Assembly (NCBI GenBank): GCA_039024295.1
Contig: JBCDIQ010000023.1
Coordinates: forward strand, 1-28,580
Direction of reading: 5' to 3'
DNA: 28,580 bases
Source of the DNA: JBCDIQ01 sp039024295
Lineage (GTDB): Bacteria > Bacteroidota > Bacteroidia > J057
Under the pieces are notes generated by a model. It saw only the letters and a list, made by a program, of their open reading frames with translations, was not told where the DNA came from and ran no database searches. The first letter of the stretch is position 1. The number at the start of each line of letters is the position of its first letter. This document shows positions 15,023 to 23,364 of this stretch, piece by piece. The position numbers and the translations under genes were made by a program.

Positions 15023-18000
15023 TTAAGTGACTGCCTTTCCATTGTTTTTCCATCTAATGCCAAGGATAATTCCTAAAATAGATAACACCAGTAATGCACC
15101 CCATACATACTTCCAAGGAGTTTCTTCCAATTTTATCGGCTCCATATCTCCAATCGGAATAAACGCGGCCCAATAAAAGGGAGATTGCAAATAATCAGGG
15201 TGGGTGTCCAAGTAATCTAATTTCGCTTGTCGCAATGCCAGGTGCTTGGGCCGTCCCTCTGCTAAATATCTGTAGAAGCCCTCCATCAATTCTTTGGTGC
15301 TTCGGTCGTTGACATTCCAGAGCGAAGTTACTAAGCTTTTGGCCCCTGCGTAGCTGAAGCCTCGCGCCAGTGAAATGATGCCCTCTCCGCGCTGCAATTC
15401 CCCGATGCCTGTCTCGCAAGCAGAAAGGACAACGAGGTCAGCATTGAGTTGAAGGTTGTAGATTTCGCTGTTGTAGAGCCATTCGTTTTCAACTTCTAAG
15501 CTGTCATCCTCAATGTGGTGGAAGGCCAGAAAAGAATAATCACCTGCCTGGTCGTTGGCTTTTCCGTGGGTGGATAGGTGAAGGATGCGGTAGTCATGGG
15601 CTTTTTGAACAAAGGCAGCTTCGGTGGCATCTTCCCCGATTAGCGGGTCACCATTCATTTGGTCCACGATGCTTTGTGCCTCTGGCACATTGTAAGCCAG
15701 TGCGGAGAGCAGGCTCCGGCGATTAGTGGTGTCAATGAAGCGACTGGCCAGGAGGGCTTTACTGTCACTGGTGTTGCCTGTAAAACTAGGGGCCACAGCC
15801 AGTAAGGTGCGATTGGGAGGGCGTTGGTGTTGCTTGCGCTGCATCTCTTGTTGCAAGGTCGCAGAGTAGGCATAGCTAATAGGGTGATCGCGCAACAGGT
15901 AGGAGTAGCTGGCATAGCCCTCTCCTTGGCCATTGGGCTCGGTCAGCAACACTTCGAAAGGCAGGTAGCCCAGCACCCCATCAGGGACAAGCAGGACAGC
16001 AGCTTCGGATGGCAGTAGGCTATCCACGGATGCGAAGAGCTTTTGGTAGAGTTGGTGAGCAATTATTGCGTAATCGGCAGTACAAGATAGTGTAGTATCC
16101 TGCTCAGCCAGCAGGGCACAGCGCAGGCCTTCTACCCAATTCGCCAATGGAACATTCAGTTTGGTGCTCAGGAGATGAAAGGTGTCGGACAGCACCACCC
16201 AGGTATAGAGGTTGCTGTCACCGACGAAGTATTCCACCAAGGCGTCATGGGTTTGTCCAAGCAGGTGTTGTTGTACTTCGGCCAGGCTGATTACACTGGG
16301 GTTGTAGCGCAATTGATGATAGGCGGGGTACCGATTTTTAAAAAGCTCACGTAAGCCGGTTCTTTCTCGCTTCAGGGTAAAAAGATCATTCTCATAAGTT
16401 TTCAATAAGGAATCTCGTAAGCGGCTAGAATCAGTCTCAAAGGTTTGTTTATGGATCTGTTTTTCTGCCTCGCCGATTGCTACATCTATGTCACGCTCCT
16501 TATGCAAAAGTGAATCAGGGATACCGTAACTGCGTTGTGTCGCGTCAAATCGCAGTACTTCCAGCATTTGCCGGTTTTTGGTTTTTTCTGCCAACTCAAA
16601 GGTCTGGAACAACTCCTCGGGTTGGTCCTGAAGCATAAGATGGGTAATTGCCCCTTCGTAGATGGGCAGTGCCTGAGCTGCATAACTCCTTCGCGTTTTA
16701 TCCTCGACATATTCCAACTGTATGTAGTCCTCCAGCGCAAGCATTTGTCGATAATCGGTGTTCAATGTATCCAGGTAAGGATGGTGTCCCGTTTCGTGGA
16801 ATCGGAATTGGTGGATGTCTTTCAACAGGATTAAGGCTAGCCTGAGGCCGTTGAGGTCAGTTATTCGTTCGAAGTTTTGAGGGGCTTGTGCATCATAGCG
16901 TAACAACTTCAGAGCCTGATGGGCGCATTCAGAGGCCTTTTGGATATTCCCCATCTCTTGGTACACATTGCCCAGGCTTACCATCGTGATTGCCACTTGG
17001 GGATGGTTGGTTCCGTAGTGCCGCTTGCGGATCTTAATTGATCGGTTTAGACAGGTTATTGCATCTTTGTAAGCACCGGTGGATTTGTAGGCCCCTCCCA
17101 TGCTGTTGTATACATTTCCCAGGTAAATGTGGGATTTCCCAAGTCTTTCCTGAATGATGGCTTCTGCTTGTTGGTACAGATCAAGGGCCTGGTCGTACTC
17201 TTCGATTCTAGACATGACAATACCAAGGTTCAAATACCCAGCAGCTACTCGTACGTGATTCGCACCCAGTACGGCAAGTTTAATGTCTATAGATTTACGT
17301 AAATGCTTAATTGCCTCAGTATAATCCTCCTTATCGGTGTAGATAATGCCCAGAAAACTGTGAGCACTCGCGACCTTTATATGCTTGTGCCCAAATGCCG
17401 CTACAAGTATGAATAGCCCTTTCCTCACGTAATCCGTTGCCTCGTCATAGGCTCCCATAGATTTATACAACCCACCCAGATTGACATAAGATTCAGCCAC
17501 AGAAGGACTTTGCTCTCCAAACTTGCGAACCCTAACATTCAACGCTTTGCGATAGTATTCTTTCGCTTGTTGAAAGTCAGCGGTTTGTTCGTAGATGCTT
17601 GCCAGGTTGTTGTAGATATTTGCAACTTTTGGATGGTCCTCTCCAAGCTTAGCCAAGAAGATAGGTAACGCCTCTTCATTTGCCTGAATGGCCCTGTCAT
17701 ACCATCCTTTTAGCCTGTATACAATGCCTAAATTGACCTTGGTCTGTGCTACGCGATAGTGGCTTGGTCCTAATGCCTCACGGATTATTACTTGGGCATC
17801 CTCAAAATAGGTAATCGCTTCATCGAATGATCCCCTGCTTTTCGAGAGCAGCCCCAGGTTTTCAAACGTGCTCGCTACTGCTGGATGAGACGACCCCAAT
17901 GCCCCCTTTTGAATAGCCAGTGCTTTGTGGTAATTCTTTTCTGCGGAGTCGTAGGCTCCTAGAAGCTCTTGGGATACCCCTAAATTGGTGTAAGCATTTG

Positions 18001-18433
18001 CCACTTCAAGATGGGAACCCCCAAGTTTGTTCTTCCCCAAGGCCAAAGCTTCCTGTGCTACCGCTACTGCCTGATCCAATTTCCGCGTTCGCCACAATAT
18101 TTCACTCTTAAGGTTGAGGACAGCTAGGAGGATAGAATCTTCTAATTCGTGATCTTTAAGTGGAAATTGTGAGGTGACGTTTTCTATCGCCTTCAAGGCA
18201 GAGGTGAACTGACCTTGGGAAGTCAAGTGCCGAATGCTATCTACTACTCTCACTACTTCCGGTTTGTCTTCAGACTGAATTGCTCGCTCCTCTGTGTGCG
18301 CCACATCAATCGGGTCCTCGTCAGTTGTAACCTCTGGGGATAAGCAAGAGGCCAACAGCAGGAGAATCATGCATCTGCAGAAACGGCCTTCCCATGTCGT
18401 TTTTTTCATGTCCTGTAAGTTTAATGTACCCAT
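15023..18433 (-). CDS. TPR-CHAT protease-like membrane lipoprotein
   Basis: 1136 residues. The start ATG overlaps the preceding stop (TAATG), suggesting translational coupling; an ATG at codon 9 (18409) is the alternative. A lipobox LLASC puts a lipidated Cys at residue 30. Nine TPR units of exactly 42 residues run from about 142 to 515; their [NS]L[GA] positions fall at 150, 192, 234, 276, 318, 360, 402, then near 444 and 486, the kinesin-light-chain-like TPR_12 type. A helical and coiled linker (520-700) leads to a CHAT (caspase HetF-associated with TPRs) domain, about 780-1097. It has the catalytic His956 in LHLSTHG, Cys1006 in VVLSACETG, and GFSYAGAKSLVTSLWNVND. A hydrophobic helix (1109-1126) ends in RWKNNGKAVT. 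The CHAT domain should face the periplasm, held at both ends. Predicted to be a TPR-regulated cysteine protease; the substrate is unproven. Confidence 0.9.
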   Translation of the reverse strand: MGTLNLQDMKKTTWEGRFCRCMILLLLASCLSPEVTTDEDPIDVAHTEERAIQSEDKPEVVRVVDSIRHLTSQGQFTSALKAIENVTSQFPLKDHELEDSILLAVLNLKSEILWRTRKLDQAVAVAQEALALGKNKLGGSHLEVANAYTNLGVSQELLGAYDSAEKNYHKALAIQKGALGSSHPAVASTFENLGLLSKSRGSFDEAITYFEDAQVIIREALGPSHYRVAQTKVNLGIVYRLKGWYDRAIQANEEALPIFLAKLGEDHPKVANIYNNLASIYEQTADFQQAKEYYRKALNVRVRKFGEQSPSVAESYVNLGGLYKSMGAYDEATDYVRKGLFILVAAFGHKHIKVASAHSFLGIIYTDKEDYTEAIKHLRKSIDIKLAVLGANHVRVAAGYLNLGIVMSRIEEYDQALDLYQQAEAIIQERLGKSHIYLGNVYNSMGGAYKSTGAYKDAITCLNRSIKIRKRHYGTNHPQVAITMVSLGNVYQEMGNIQKASECAHQALKLLRYDAQAPQNFERITDLNGLRLALILLKDIHQFRFHETGHHPYLDTLNTDYRQMLALEDYIQLEYVEDKTRRSYAAQALPIYEGAITHLMLQDQPEELFQTFELAEKTKNRQMLEVLRFDATQRSYGIPDSLLHKERDIDVAIGEAEKQIHKQTFETDSSRLRDSLLKTYENDLFTLKRERTGLRELFKNRYPAYHQLRYNPSVISLAEVQQHLLGQTHDALVEYFVGDSNLYTWVVLSDTFHLLSTKLNVPLANWVEGLRCALLAEQDTTLSCTADYAIIAHQLYQKLFASVDSLLPSEAAVLLVPDGVLGYLPFEVLLTEPNGQGEGYASYSYLLRDHPISYAYSATLQQEMQRKQHQRPPNRTLLAVAPSFTGNTSDSKALLASRFIDTTNRRSLLSALAYNVPEAQSIVDQMNGDPLIGEDATEAAFVQKAHDYRILHLSTHGKANDQAGDYSFLAFHHIEDDSLEVENEWLYNSEIYNLQLNADLVVLSACETGIGELQRGEGIISLARGFSYAGAKSLVTSLWNVNDRSTKELMEGFYRYLAEGRPKHLALRQAKLDYLDTHPDYLQSPFYWAAFIPIGDMEPIKLEETPWKYVWGALLVLSILGIILGIRWKNNGKAVT

Positions 18434-19212
18434 TACAGCGATTCCAGTGCCATCATTATCTCTCTAGCTGTATCCTGAAACGGATTCTCATAGCCTGAGA
18501 AAAGGCGTAGTTGCTGGCGTACCTTATCGGTATCTCCTTCAACCCTTAGCAGAATCATGGTGCTATACCAGTCTGCTGGCTCTGCGTACGGACCTATCTT
18601 TACCTGACCCAATGCACTCAAGGCAGCCTCAAAGTTGGATTGGCTCAGAAAAAGAATGCCTTTTATATATGGAGCAGCTGCGGGATATTCAGAAGAGAGG
18701 GAGGGCTCGTTTTGCTGGAACAGCGTAAGTGCTGCCAAAGATTGCTCTGCCTGGTACAATTCATCAATTTGCTTGAAGAGTTGGCGTAGCGAATCTTGTC
18801 GAGGAGCAGATTCATCTGGGATAGAACGCGACTCCACTTTAACTTCCAAAGTTTTTGGCAATTTCGTATAAGTCAGGTAAAGCTCATCGGGCGTCATAGA
18901 TGGCTGTAGAGCCTTGAAAAGAAAATAAGCAAGCCCTGCCACCAGCAAGACTGTGGCAGCCACTGCCCACCTCTGCTGACTTGGGAAGGGAAACCTGTTC
19001 TTCGATGAAACTGGCCGCATAACCTGCTCCAGCTTTTGTTCCAGATCCACCACCTCCGGTTCCTGAAATGCAGTGGTAATCTCGCGCTGTAGCTCTACTT
19101 CTGCTGCTACCTCAGGATTTTGAGCAATGATCCGTTCAAATGCCTTTTGTTCCTCGGCGGTCATCTCACCGCTGAGGTATTGGTCGATGCGTATGTGTTG
19201 GCGTTCGTCCAT
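18433..19212 (-). CDS. Single-pass anti-sigma-like membrane protein
   Basis: 259 residues. The N-terminal 60 residues have the look of a cytoplasmic anti-sigma domain of Bacteroidota type (HIRIDQYLSGEMTAEEQKAF then ERIIAQNPEVAAEVELQREI) but lack a zinc-binding HxxxCxxC motif. One membrane helix lies at 82-100 (RWAVAATVLLVAGLAYFLFK). The periplasmic part of about 155 residues is helical, with TPR-like hairpins (SNFEAALSALGQVKIGPYAE). It begins 16 bp after the sigma gene and overlaps the CHAT gene by one base, so the three genes form one operon. The likely role is to hold the ECF sigma factor at the membrane until a periplasmic signal is received. This is supported by order and topology, not by a strong sequence match. 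Confidence 0.75.
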   Translation of the reverse strand: MDERQHIRIDQYLSGEMTAEEQKAFERIIAQNPEVAAEVELQREITTAFQEPEVVDLEQKLEQVMRPVSSKNRFPFPSQQRWAVAATVLLVAGLAYFLFKALQPSMTPDELYLTYTKLPKTLEVKVESRSIPDESAPRQDSLRQLFKQIDELYQAEQSLAALTLFQQNEPSLSSEYPAAAPYIKGILFLSQSNFEAALSALGQVKIGPYAEPADWYSTMILLRVEGDTDKVRQQLRLFSGYENPFQDTAREIMMALESL

Positions 19213-19228
19213 ATGTTGGGGGTCAGGC

Positions 19229-19804
19229 TTAATGGGACATCTCTGAAAACTTAGGGTCTGCCTTGATCAGTTCGGTCAACTTCTGCTTGCATTGAAATTT
19301 GCGTTTTTTCGCATACCCTTCGCTGGCGAAGCCCAACTGTTCGGCAATGTTTGCCATCGACATTCCCTCAAAAAACAGGGTAAGCAAACGCTGGCATCCT
19401 TCACTGAGCAGCTTCATTTTTTGACGGAATAATTGGTTGCGCTCGGTGATTAACAGCGCTTTTTCAACACTTTCTTCATCTGGGAGATTGACCTTTTCAA
19501 TGCTAAGGCTGGGGTTTTTCCTTTTCCGGCTGATTTGTTTGAGCCAAATATGTTTCCCAACAGCAAATAAATAGGTGCTAAAGCTACTCGTGAGTTCGAA
19601 ATCAGGGGCTTGCATTTTGCGGAATAGGACCAGGATTGTATCCTGAAACACATCTCGTGCATCTGCCTCTGTACCCCCATTTTTTTGGACATGATTGGCA
19701 ATCATGGGAAAAAATCGCAGATATATTTCCTTAAGCACGAGCGGATCACGATCGCGGATACCCTGAAGGTATGGTTGCTGATCCACTTGCTGATTAGTAC
19801 GCAT
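19229..19804 (-). CDS. ECF-type sigma-70 family RNA polymerase sigma factor
   Basis: 191 residues. Region 2 spans about 15-95: the -10-recognition helix TEADARDVFQDTILVLFRKM, then FSTYLFAVGKHIWLKQISRK followed by RK. Region 4 spans about 125-180: LSEGCQRLLTLFFEGMSMAN then IAEQLGFASEGYAKKRKFQC. There is no region 3 and no fused extension. It is the first gene of the cassette with the anti-sigma-like protein and the TPR-CHAT protein; ECF factors in such positions usually activate their own operon plus a small regulon. It is divergent from the GNAT gene with about 160 bp between start codons. The TGA stop is 16 bp before the next start. Confidence 0.92.
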   Translation of the reverse strand: MRTNQQVDQQPYLQGIRDRDPLVLKEIYLRFFPMIANHVQKNGGTEADARDVFQDTILVLFRKMQAPDFELTSSFSTYLFAVGKHIWLKQISRKRKNPSLSIEKVNLPDEESVEKALLITERNQLFRQKMKLLSEGCQRLLTLFFEGMSMANIAEQLGFASEGYAKKRKFQCKQKLTELIKADPKFSEMSH

Positions 19805-19967
19805 TCACTTTTCCTGTATTTTGATCAATCTGCTTAATTGGAATTTCAACCTATTCGAGGATTTTTGCAAATAGAAAGGGTTCACCAGTAACCAGAAAAG
19901 GTTTTTTATCTTCCTTCAATTGATGAATACCTGTTGCTGGGAAAATGTTACCCCTAAAATTACCCCC

Positions 19968-20375
19968 ATGATTACCTACACCACTGAAGAAACTCTTACC
20001 GTAGCCGAATTCAAAGACGTGCTGGTACGGTCCACCTTGGGTGAAAGACGGCCCATAGACGAACCCGACAGGCTACAGGAAATGATAGCACAAGCAGACC
20101 TGATCGTTACGGCTCGGGATAATGGTAAACTAGTTGGTGTAGCCCGGTCCATTTCTGATTTTGCCTATTGCACCTACCTCTCCGACCTTGCGGTAGATCG
20201 GACCTATCAAAAGCAGGGGATCGGAAAGGAACTGATTCGCCACACCAAATTGACTGCACCTCAGGCAACCCTATACCTGGTATCAGCTCCCGCGGCCATT
20301 CCCTACTACCCAAGAATAGGGATGGAGCAATACGAGCATTGTTACGTACTCCGTAAGGTGGAGCAATTGAAATGA
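19968..20375 (+). CDS. GNAT-family N-acetyltransferase
   Basis: The ATG at 19968 is chosen because it opens MITYTTEETLTVAEFKDVLV, a normal GNAT beginning; the frame also opens 16 codons earlier with a poorly conserved-looking extension. The 135-residue product has the compact GNAT fold: LIVTARDNGKLVGVARSISD (strands 2-3), YLSDLAVDRTYQKQGIGKEL with the acetyl-CoA pyrophosphate loop Q-K-Q-G-I-G (81-86), then TLYLVSAPAAIPYYPRIGME (motif B). The size and the YYPRIGM segment fit small-molecule or protein N-acetyltransferases. The substrate cannot be read from the sequence. It is divergent from the sigma operon and convergent with flavodoxin. Confidence 0.85.
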   Translation: MITYTTEETLTVAEFKDVLVRSTLGERRPIDEPDRLQEMIAQADLIVTARDNGKLVGVARSISDFAYCTYLSDLAVDRTYQKQGIGKELIRHTKLTAPQATLYLVSAPAAIPYYPRIGMEQYEHCYVLRKVEQLK

Positions 20376-20396
20376 GGGTCCTCGTAAACCCTTTTT
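20375..20396 (+). terminator. Weak terminator candidate between GNAT and flavodoxin genes
   Basis: AGGGT (20375-20379) pairs with ACCCT (20388-20392) and is followed by TTTT. The stem is only five pairs and overlaps the stop codon of the GNAT gene, so this is tentative. Confidence 0.25.
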
Positions 20397-20928
20397 AGCC
20401 AACTCCCATCCCATACAAACTCAGGTATTCCGCCTGTATTTGGGCGAGCCAGCTATCCAGACGTTCCTGGGTGAGTTCAGATTGATTGTCCTCATCAATG
20501 GCCAATCCAAAAAAGGTGGCTTCATCCTTTAATGCTCGGGACTCCGTGAAGTCATACCCCTCTATCGGCCATGCCCCGATCAAGGTTCCTCCATTGTCTA
20601 GGATAACTTCGGCCAAAATGCCGACCCCGTCTATAAAATATTCTGCGTATCCGTATTGATCTCCTAAGCCATAAATAGCCAAGGTTTGCCCTGTGAAATC
20701 AATGGTTTGAAACTCCTCAAAAAAATATTCCCAATCACTCTGTAAATCTCCATCGTACCAGGTCGAAAGGCCCAGCAGTAACAAATCAAATCGTTGAAAG
20801 TCCCCAGCTGAAACGTTGCACACCTCAATCACCTCTACCTGTTTCGCTTCCAACTTTTCAGTGATAAAATTGGTCACCTTGAGGGTCATACCAGTATCTG
20901 AGCCAAAAATGATTCCGAGGTTGTTCAT
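20395..20928 (-). CDS. fldA: Long-chain flavodoxin
   Basis: 177 residues, normal for long-chain flavodoxins. The FMN phosphate loop is FGSDTGMTLKV (8-18), with Met in the place usually held by Asn (TGNT). The 50s loop is LGLSTWYDGDLQSDW with Trp57 stacking on the isoalloxazine, and the 90s loop is YGLGDQYGYAEYF with aromatic residues near 92-98. A C-terminal ALKDEATFFGLAIDEDNQSE then LTQERLDSWLAQI matches the family. It is a cytoplasmic low-potential electron carrier that can replace ferredoxin when iron is scarce. A perfect palindrome 86 bp upstream of its start (21014-21034) is a candidate metalloregulator site, in line with iron control of flavodoxin. Confidence 0.93.
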   Translation of the reverse strand: MNNLGIIFGSDTGMTLKVTNFITEKLEAKQVEVIEVCNVSAGDFQRFDLLLLGLSTWYDGDLQSDWEYFFEEFQTIDFTGQTLAIYGLGDQYGYAEYFIDGVGILAEVILDNGGTLIGAWPIEGYDFTESRALKDEATFFGLAIDEDNQSELTQERLDSWLAQIQAEYLSLYGMGVG

Positions 20929-21013
20929 GTATCAATGAATTAGTTCAATGTGCATATTTGATCTACCAACCGCTTCTATGTAAGGTATCAAGCGATCACT
21001 CCGCAATATACAT

Positions 21014-21034
21014 AGTTTAGAATGATTCTAAACT
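21014..21034. promoter_or_regulatory. Perfect 21-bp palindromic operator candidate between flavodoxin and S41 peptidase
   Basis: Arm AGTTTAGAAT (21014-21023), a central G, and the exact reverse-complement arm ATTCTAAACT (21025-21034). The 9-1-9-like symmetry with A/T-rich inner bases resembles sites of iron-responsive dimeric repressors of the Fur or DtxR type. It lies in the divergent region between fldA (start 20928) and the S41 lipoprotein (start 21097), so it could control either or both. No terminator-like T-run follows on the fldA side, and it is far from any stop codon. Confidence 0.6.
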
Positions 21035-21096
21035 GATTTTTGTCAGCCGAATTGCAGAAATTAGGTGATTCCACTCTTTTTAAAGGCTTTCTGTTT

Positions 21097-22656
21097 ATGT
21101 GTCGCTTGTCTCTTGTTACGCTACTGTTGTTCTCCATTTTGGTCAATAGCTGTAAATATCCAGCAACCGAGCATCAATCAGGTGATTGTAGCCCTGGAAT
21201 CACGGTCACTGAACTTCTTGATCAATCAGAGATGCTTACGGAGCAGGAGCCGGATATCTCTTTTACCCAAAAATTACCCCCTCAATTGATCAAACAGGAT
21301 ATGTTGCTGCTACATCATATGCTGAAGGAAGCCCACACAGGCCTGTATCGATACGCTTCTACATCGCAAGTTGACAGCTTATTCGATGCTTCTCTGTGTA
21401 TTGCCGCAGATTCTATGACTTACCTGGAATTTATCCGGCAGGTAGCCAGAACCTTTAACACCATCGCTTGCGGGCATAGCGGCTGGGGGCACAGTTCGGC
21501 TTTTCGGCAGTTTCGTACAGATTCCATGAAGTTTTTTCCGCTTAGGATGCATGTAATAGGAGATCAATTCTTCGTGAAATTCAACAGCGCTGAAGACCTA
21601 TACCTTCAATCCTTTGATGAAATTCGGGAGATCAATGGCGAAGCACCATCAGCCATCATTCGCCAACTCAAGCAACACATGTACAAGGATGGCAACAGCG
21701 GAGGAGGAGGCCGCTCGGAGATCGGCACCTATTTTCATATGGCCTATGCAAATTTCATCGATACACCGGATTCCTTTCGACTGAGAATTCTAAGGAGGGT
21801 TGATAGGGAGGAAGAAATCGTTGTATTACCTGCACTTCCATTGTCTACCATCAATGACCACTTACAGGAGAGATACCCTGACGAGCTCCATTCCCCTGCA
21901 AAAGAGTCACTCCGGTTGGAGGTAGACGGGCAGAATGGCTTGGCGGTTTGTACTATCGAATCGTTCAATACCGAATACTTGAAAGCAAGGGGGCAACATT
22001 TTGAGTCATTTATTGATTCCGTTTTTGAAGAAATATCTTCGCAGCAGATCAGCTCGCTGATTTTGGACCTTCGGGGAAATACGGGCGGTTGGACGGCCAA
22101 TGGGAAATACCTCTTTGAACACTTCATCAATGAACCCACAGGATACATCAGCGAAGTAGTTTTCAAGCAAAGCGACAGCTTTTCCTTCGAGCCATTCATC
22201 CAACATGGCCCTGGCATCGTGGACACCTTTCAGCTAATGCCGCGAGCCGATGGACTATTTGAATGGACCAATTATCCTTCTCTGCAAGCAATTCCCCAAC
22301 CAGGGAACCGATTTTCTGGTAAGGTCTGTATCCTAACGGACGATATGACGCGCTCTGCGGCTGCTGTATTCAGCTCCCTGATGCAGGCTCACACCGGTGC
22401 CATTTTCGTTGGCCAAGAAACAGGCGGTGCCAAGGTGGGACAAAACGGAATGGTCATGGGGGCACAGCTTCCTCATACAGGAGTATTTGTTCATTTTGCA
22501 ACGGCCAGATATACCTGCAATGTTCCTGATAGTTCAGGTACCCGTGGAGTAATCCCTGATCACCTTGTAACTTCTACCATTGAAGACATTCGCTTAGGGA
22601 GAGATCAACAAATGGAGGTAGCCTGGAATGTGATGTTAGGACGCAATAATCGGTGA
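21097..22656 (+). CDS. S41-family peptidase lipoprotein
   Basis: The start at 21097 gives MCRLSLVTLLLFSILVNSC, a good lipoprotein signal with the lipidated Cys at residue 19; the frame could open 19 codons earlier at a TTG with no signal benefit. The product has 519 residues. After an N-terminal helical region and a PDZ-like middle part (FDEIREINGEAPSAIIRQLK), the tail-specific protease core appears: SSLILDLRGNTGGWTANGKY (about 320-338), then VCILTDDMTRSAAAVFSSLM with the probable nucleophile Ser420, and FVGQETGGAKVGQNGMVMGA with Glu441. This fits the C-terminal processing peptidase clan (S41) of the Bacteroidota secreted type. The catalytic base is not obvious. It likely degrades peptides in the periplasm or at the outer membrane. 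Confidence 0.85.
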   Translation: MCRLSLVTLLLFSILVNSCKYPATEHQSGDCSPGITVTELLDQSEMLTEQEPDISFTQKLPPQLIKQDMLLLHHMLKEAHTGLYRYASTSQVDSLFDASLCIAADSMTYLEFIRQVARTFNTIACGHSGWGHSSAFRQFRTDSMKFFPLRMHVIGDQFFVKFNSAEDLYLQSFDEIREINGEAPSAIIRQLKQHMYKDGNSGGGGRSEIGTYFHMAYANFIDTPDSFRLRILRRVDREEEIVVLPALPLSTINDHLQERYPDELHSPAKESLRLEVDGQNGLAVCTIESFNTEYLKARGQHFESFIDSVFEEISSQQISSLILDLRGNTGGWTANGKYLFEHFINEPTGYISEVVFKQSDSFSFEPFIQHGPGIVDTFQLMPRADGLFEWTNYPSLQAIPQPGNRFSGKVCILTDDMTRSAAAVFSSLMQAHTGAIFVGQETGGAKVGQNGMVMGAQLPHTGVFVHFATARYTCNVPDSSGTRGVIPDHLVTSTIEDIRLGRDQQMEVAWNVMLGRNNR

Positions 22657-22684
22657 GATGTTGACTTCCTTAAGTCCTGTTCAA

Positions 22685-23296
22685 TTAATTTCCTATATCG
22701 TCTATCATTTCATCCAGATTCTTTTCATTTTCAACATTGTCAGTAGCACCTCTTTGAAAAAACTGAACCATGAATTTTGAACGGTAAGTTAAAATGACCC
22801 CAACATAAATACCCAAAATCAACGTCACGGCAACCAGGAAAGAGGCCATATAAGAATAATCGCTAAAGTTGGAGTTCTCTACTACATGAAAGTTTTTCAT
22901 CAGATGGAAAGCAAAGTTTATGACGGCCGAGAAGGCTATAAGCTTGATCAGCCAAATTCTTGCTGTATTATTTCTGTTAAGCATTGCGGCCGCTGCTGTG
23001 AAAATTGATATACCAATTATCGATTTTATAATTAACCAGGCGATATATAGTCGTGGTGGTAAAAACTGTGAAGAGGCATATTTCAAATAATTCTGATAAT
23101 TCGCTATTATTTTGAATATGTTTAACACAGAACCCCAAAAAGTAATCAATAGCAGGATCACCAATATTGCGTGGATCCGCTTGGCATTAATATACTTTCC
23201 TCGATCTTTTGCATAATCTTTACTGAGTATTATTCCTGCGATGAGTAAGATAATGATATACCAGCCAAGCGATCCGTTATACACAAGTCGATCCAT
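22685..23296 (-). CDS. Five-helix membrane protein, hypothetical
   Basis: 203 residues with five predicted membrane helices (about 11-25, 42-63, 82-105, 113-132, 150-170), short basic loops and a charged acidic C-terminal tail (NVENEKNLDEMIDDIGN). Few conserved-looking polar residues lie inside the helices, and I recognise no family. DUF2569-like small membrane proteins have a similar number and spacing of helices, but the match is only by shape. It is convergent with the S41 peptidase (28 bp between stops) and lies 68 bp downstream of the secreted hypothetical gene in the same direction, so the two may be cotranscribed. Confidence 0.65.
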   Translation of the reverse strand: MDRLVYNGSLGWYIIILLIAGIILSKDYAKDRGKYINAKRIHAILVILLLITFWGSVLNIFKIIANYQNYLKYASSQFLPPRLYIAWLIIKSIIGISIFTAAAAMLNRNNTARIWLIKLIAFSAVINFAFHLMKNFHVVENSNFSDYSYMASFLVAVTLILGIYVGVILTYRSKFMVQFFQRGATDNVENEKNLDEMIDDIGN

Positions 23297-23364
23297 TTAT
23301 TCAGAAATTAGGCTGCTCAGGTGTTGTAGAAAAGTAGCCAGCATTTACGGCAGTACCTTGTAAA

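Noticed and set aside
15023..19804. Reading the TPR-CHAT cassette as part of a type III-E CRISPR system
   Set aside because: No CRISPR repeats, no gRAMP/Cas7-11-like gene, no Cas1/Cas2 and no Csx31-like gene are present; only the output-arm analogy remains.
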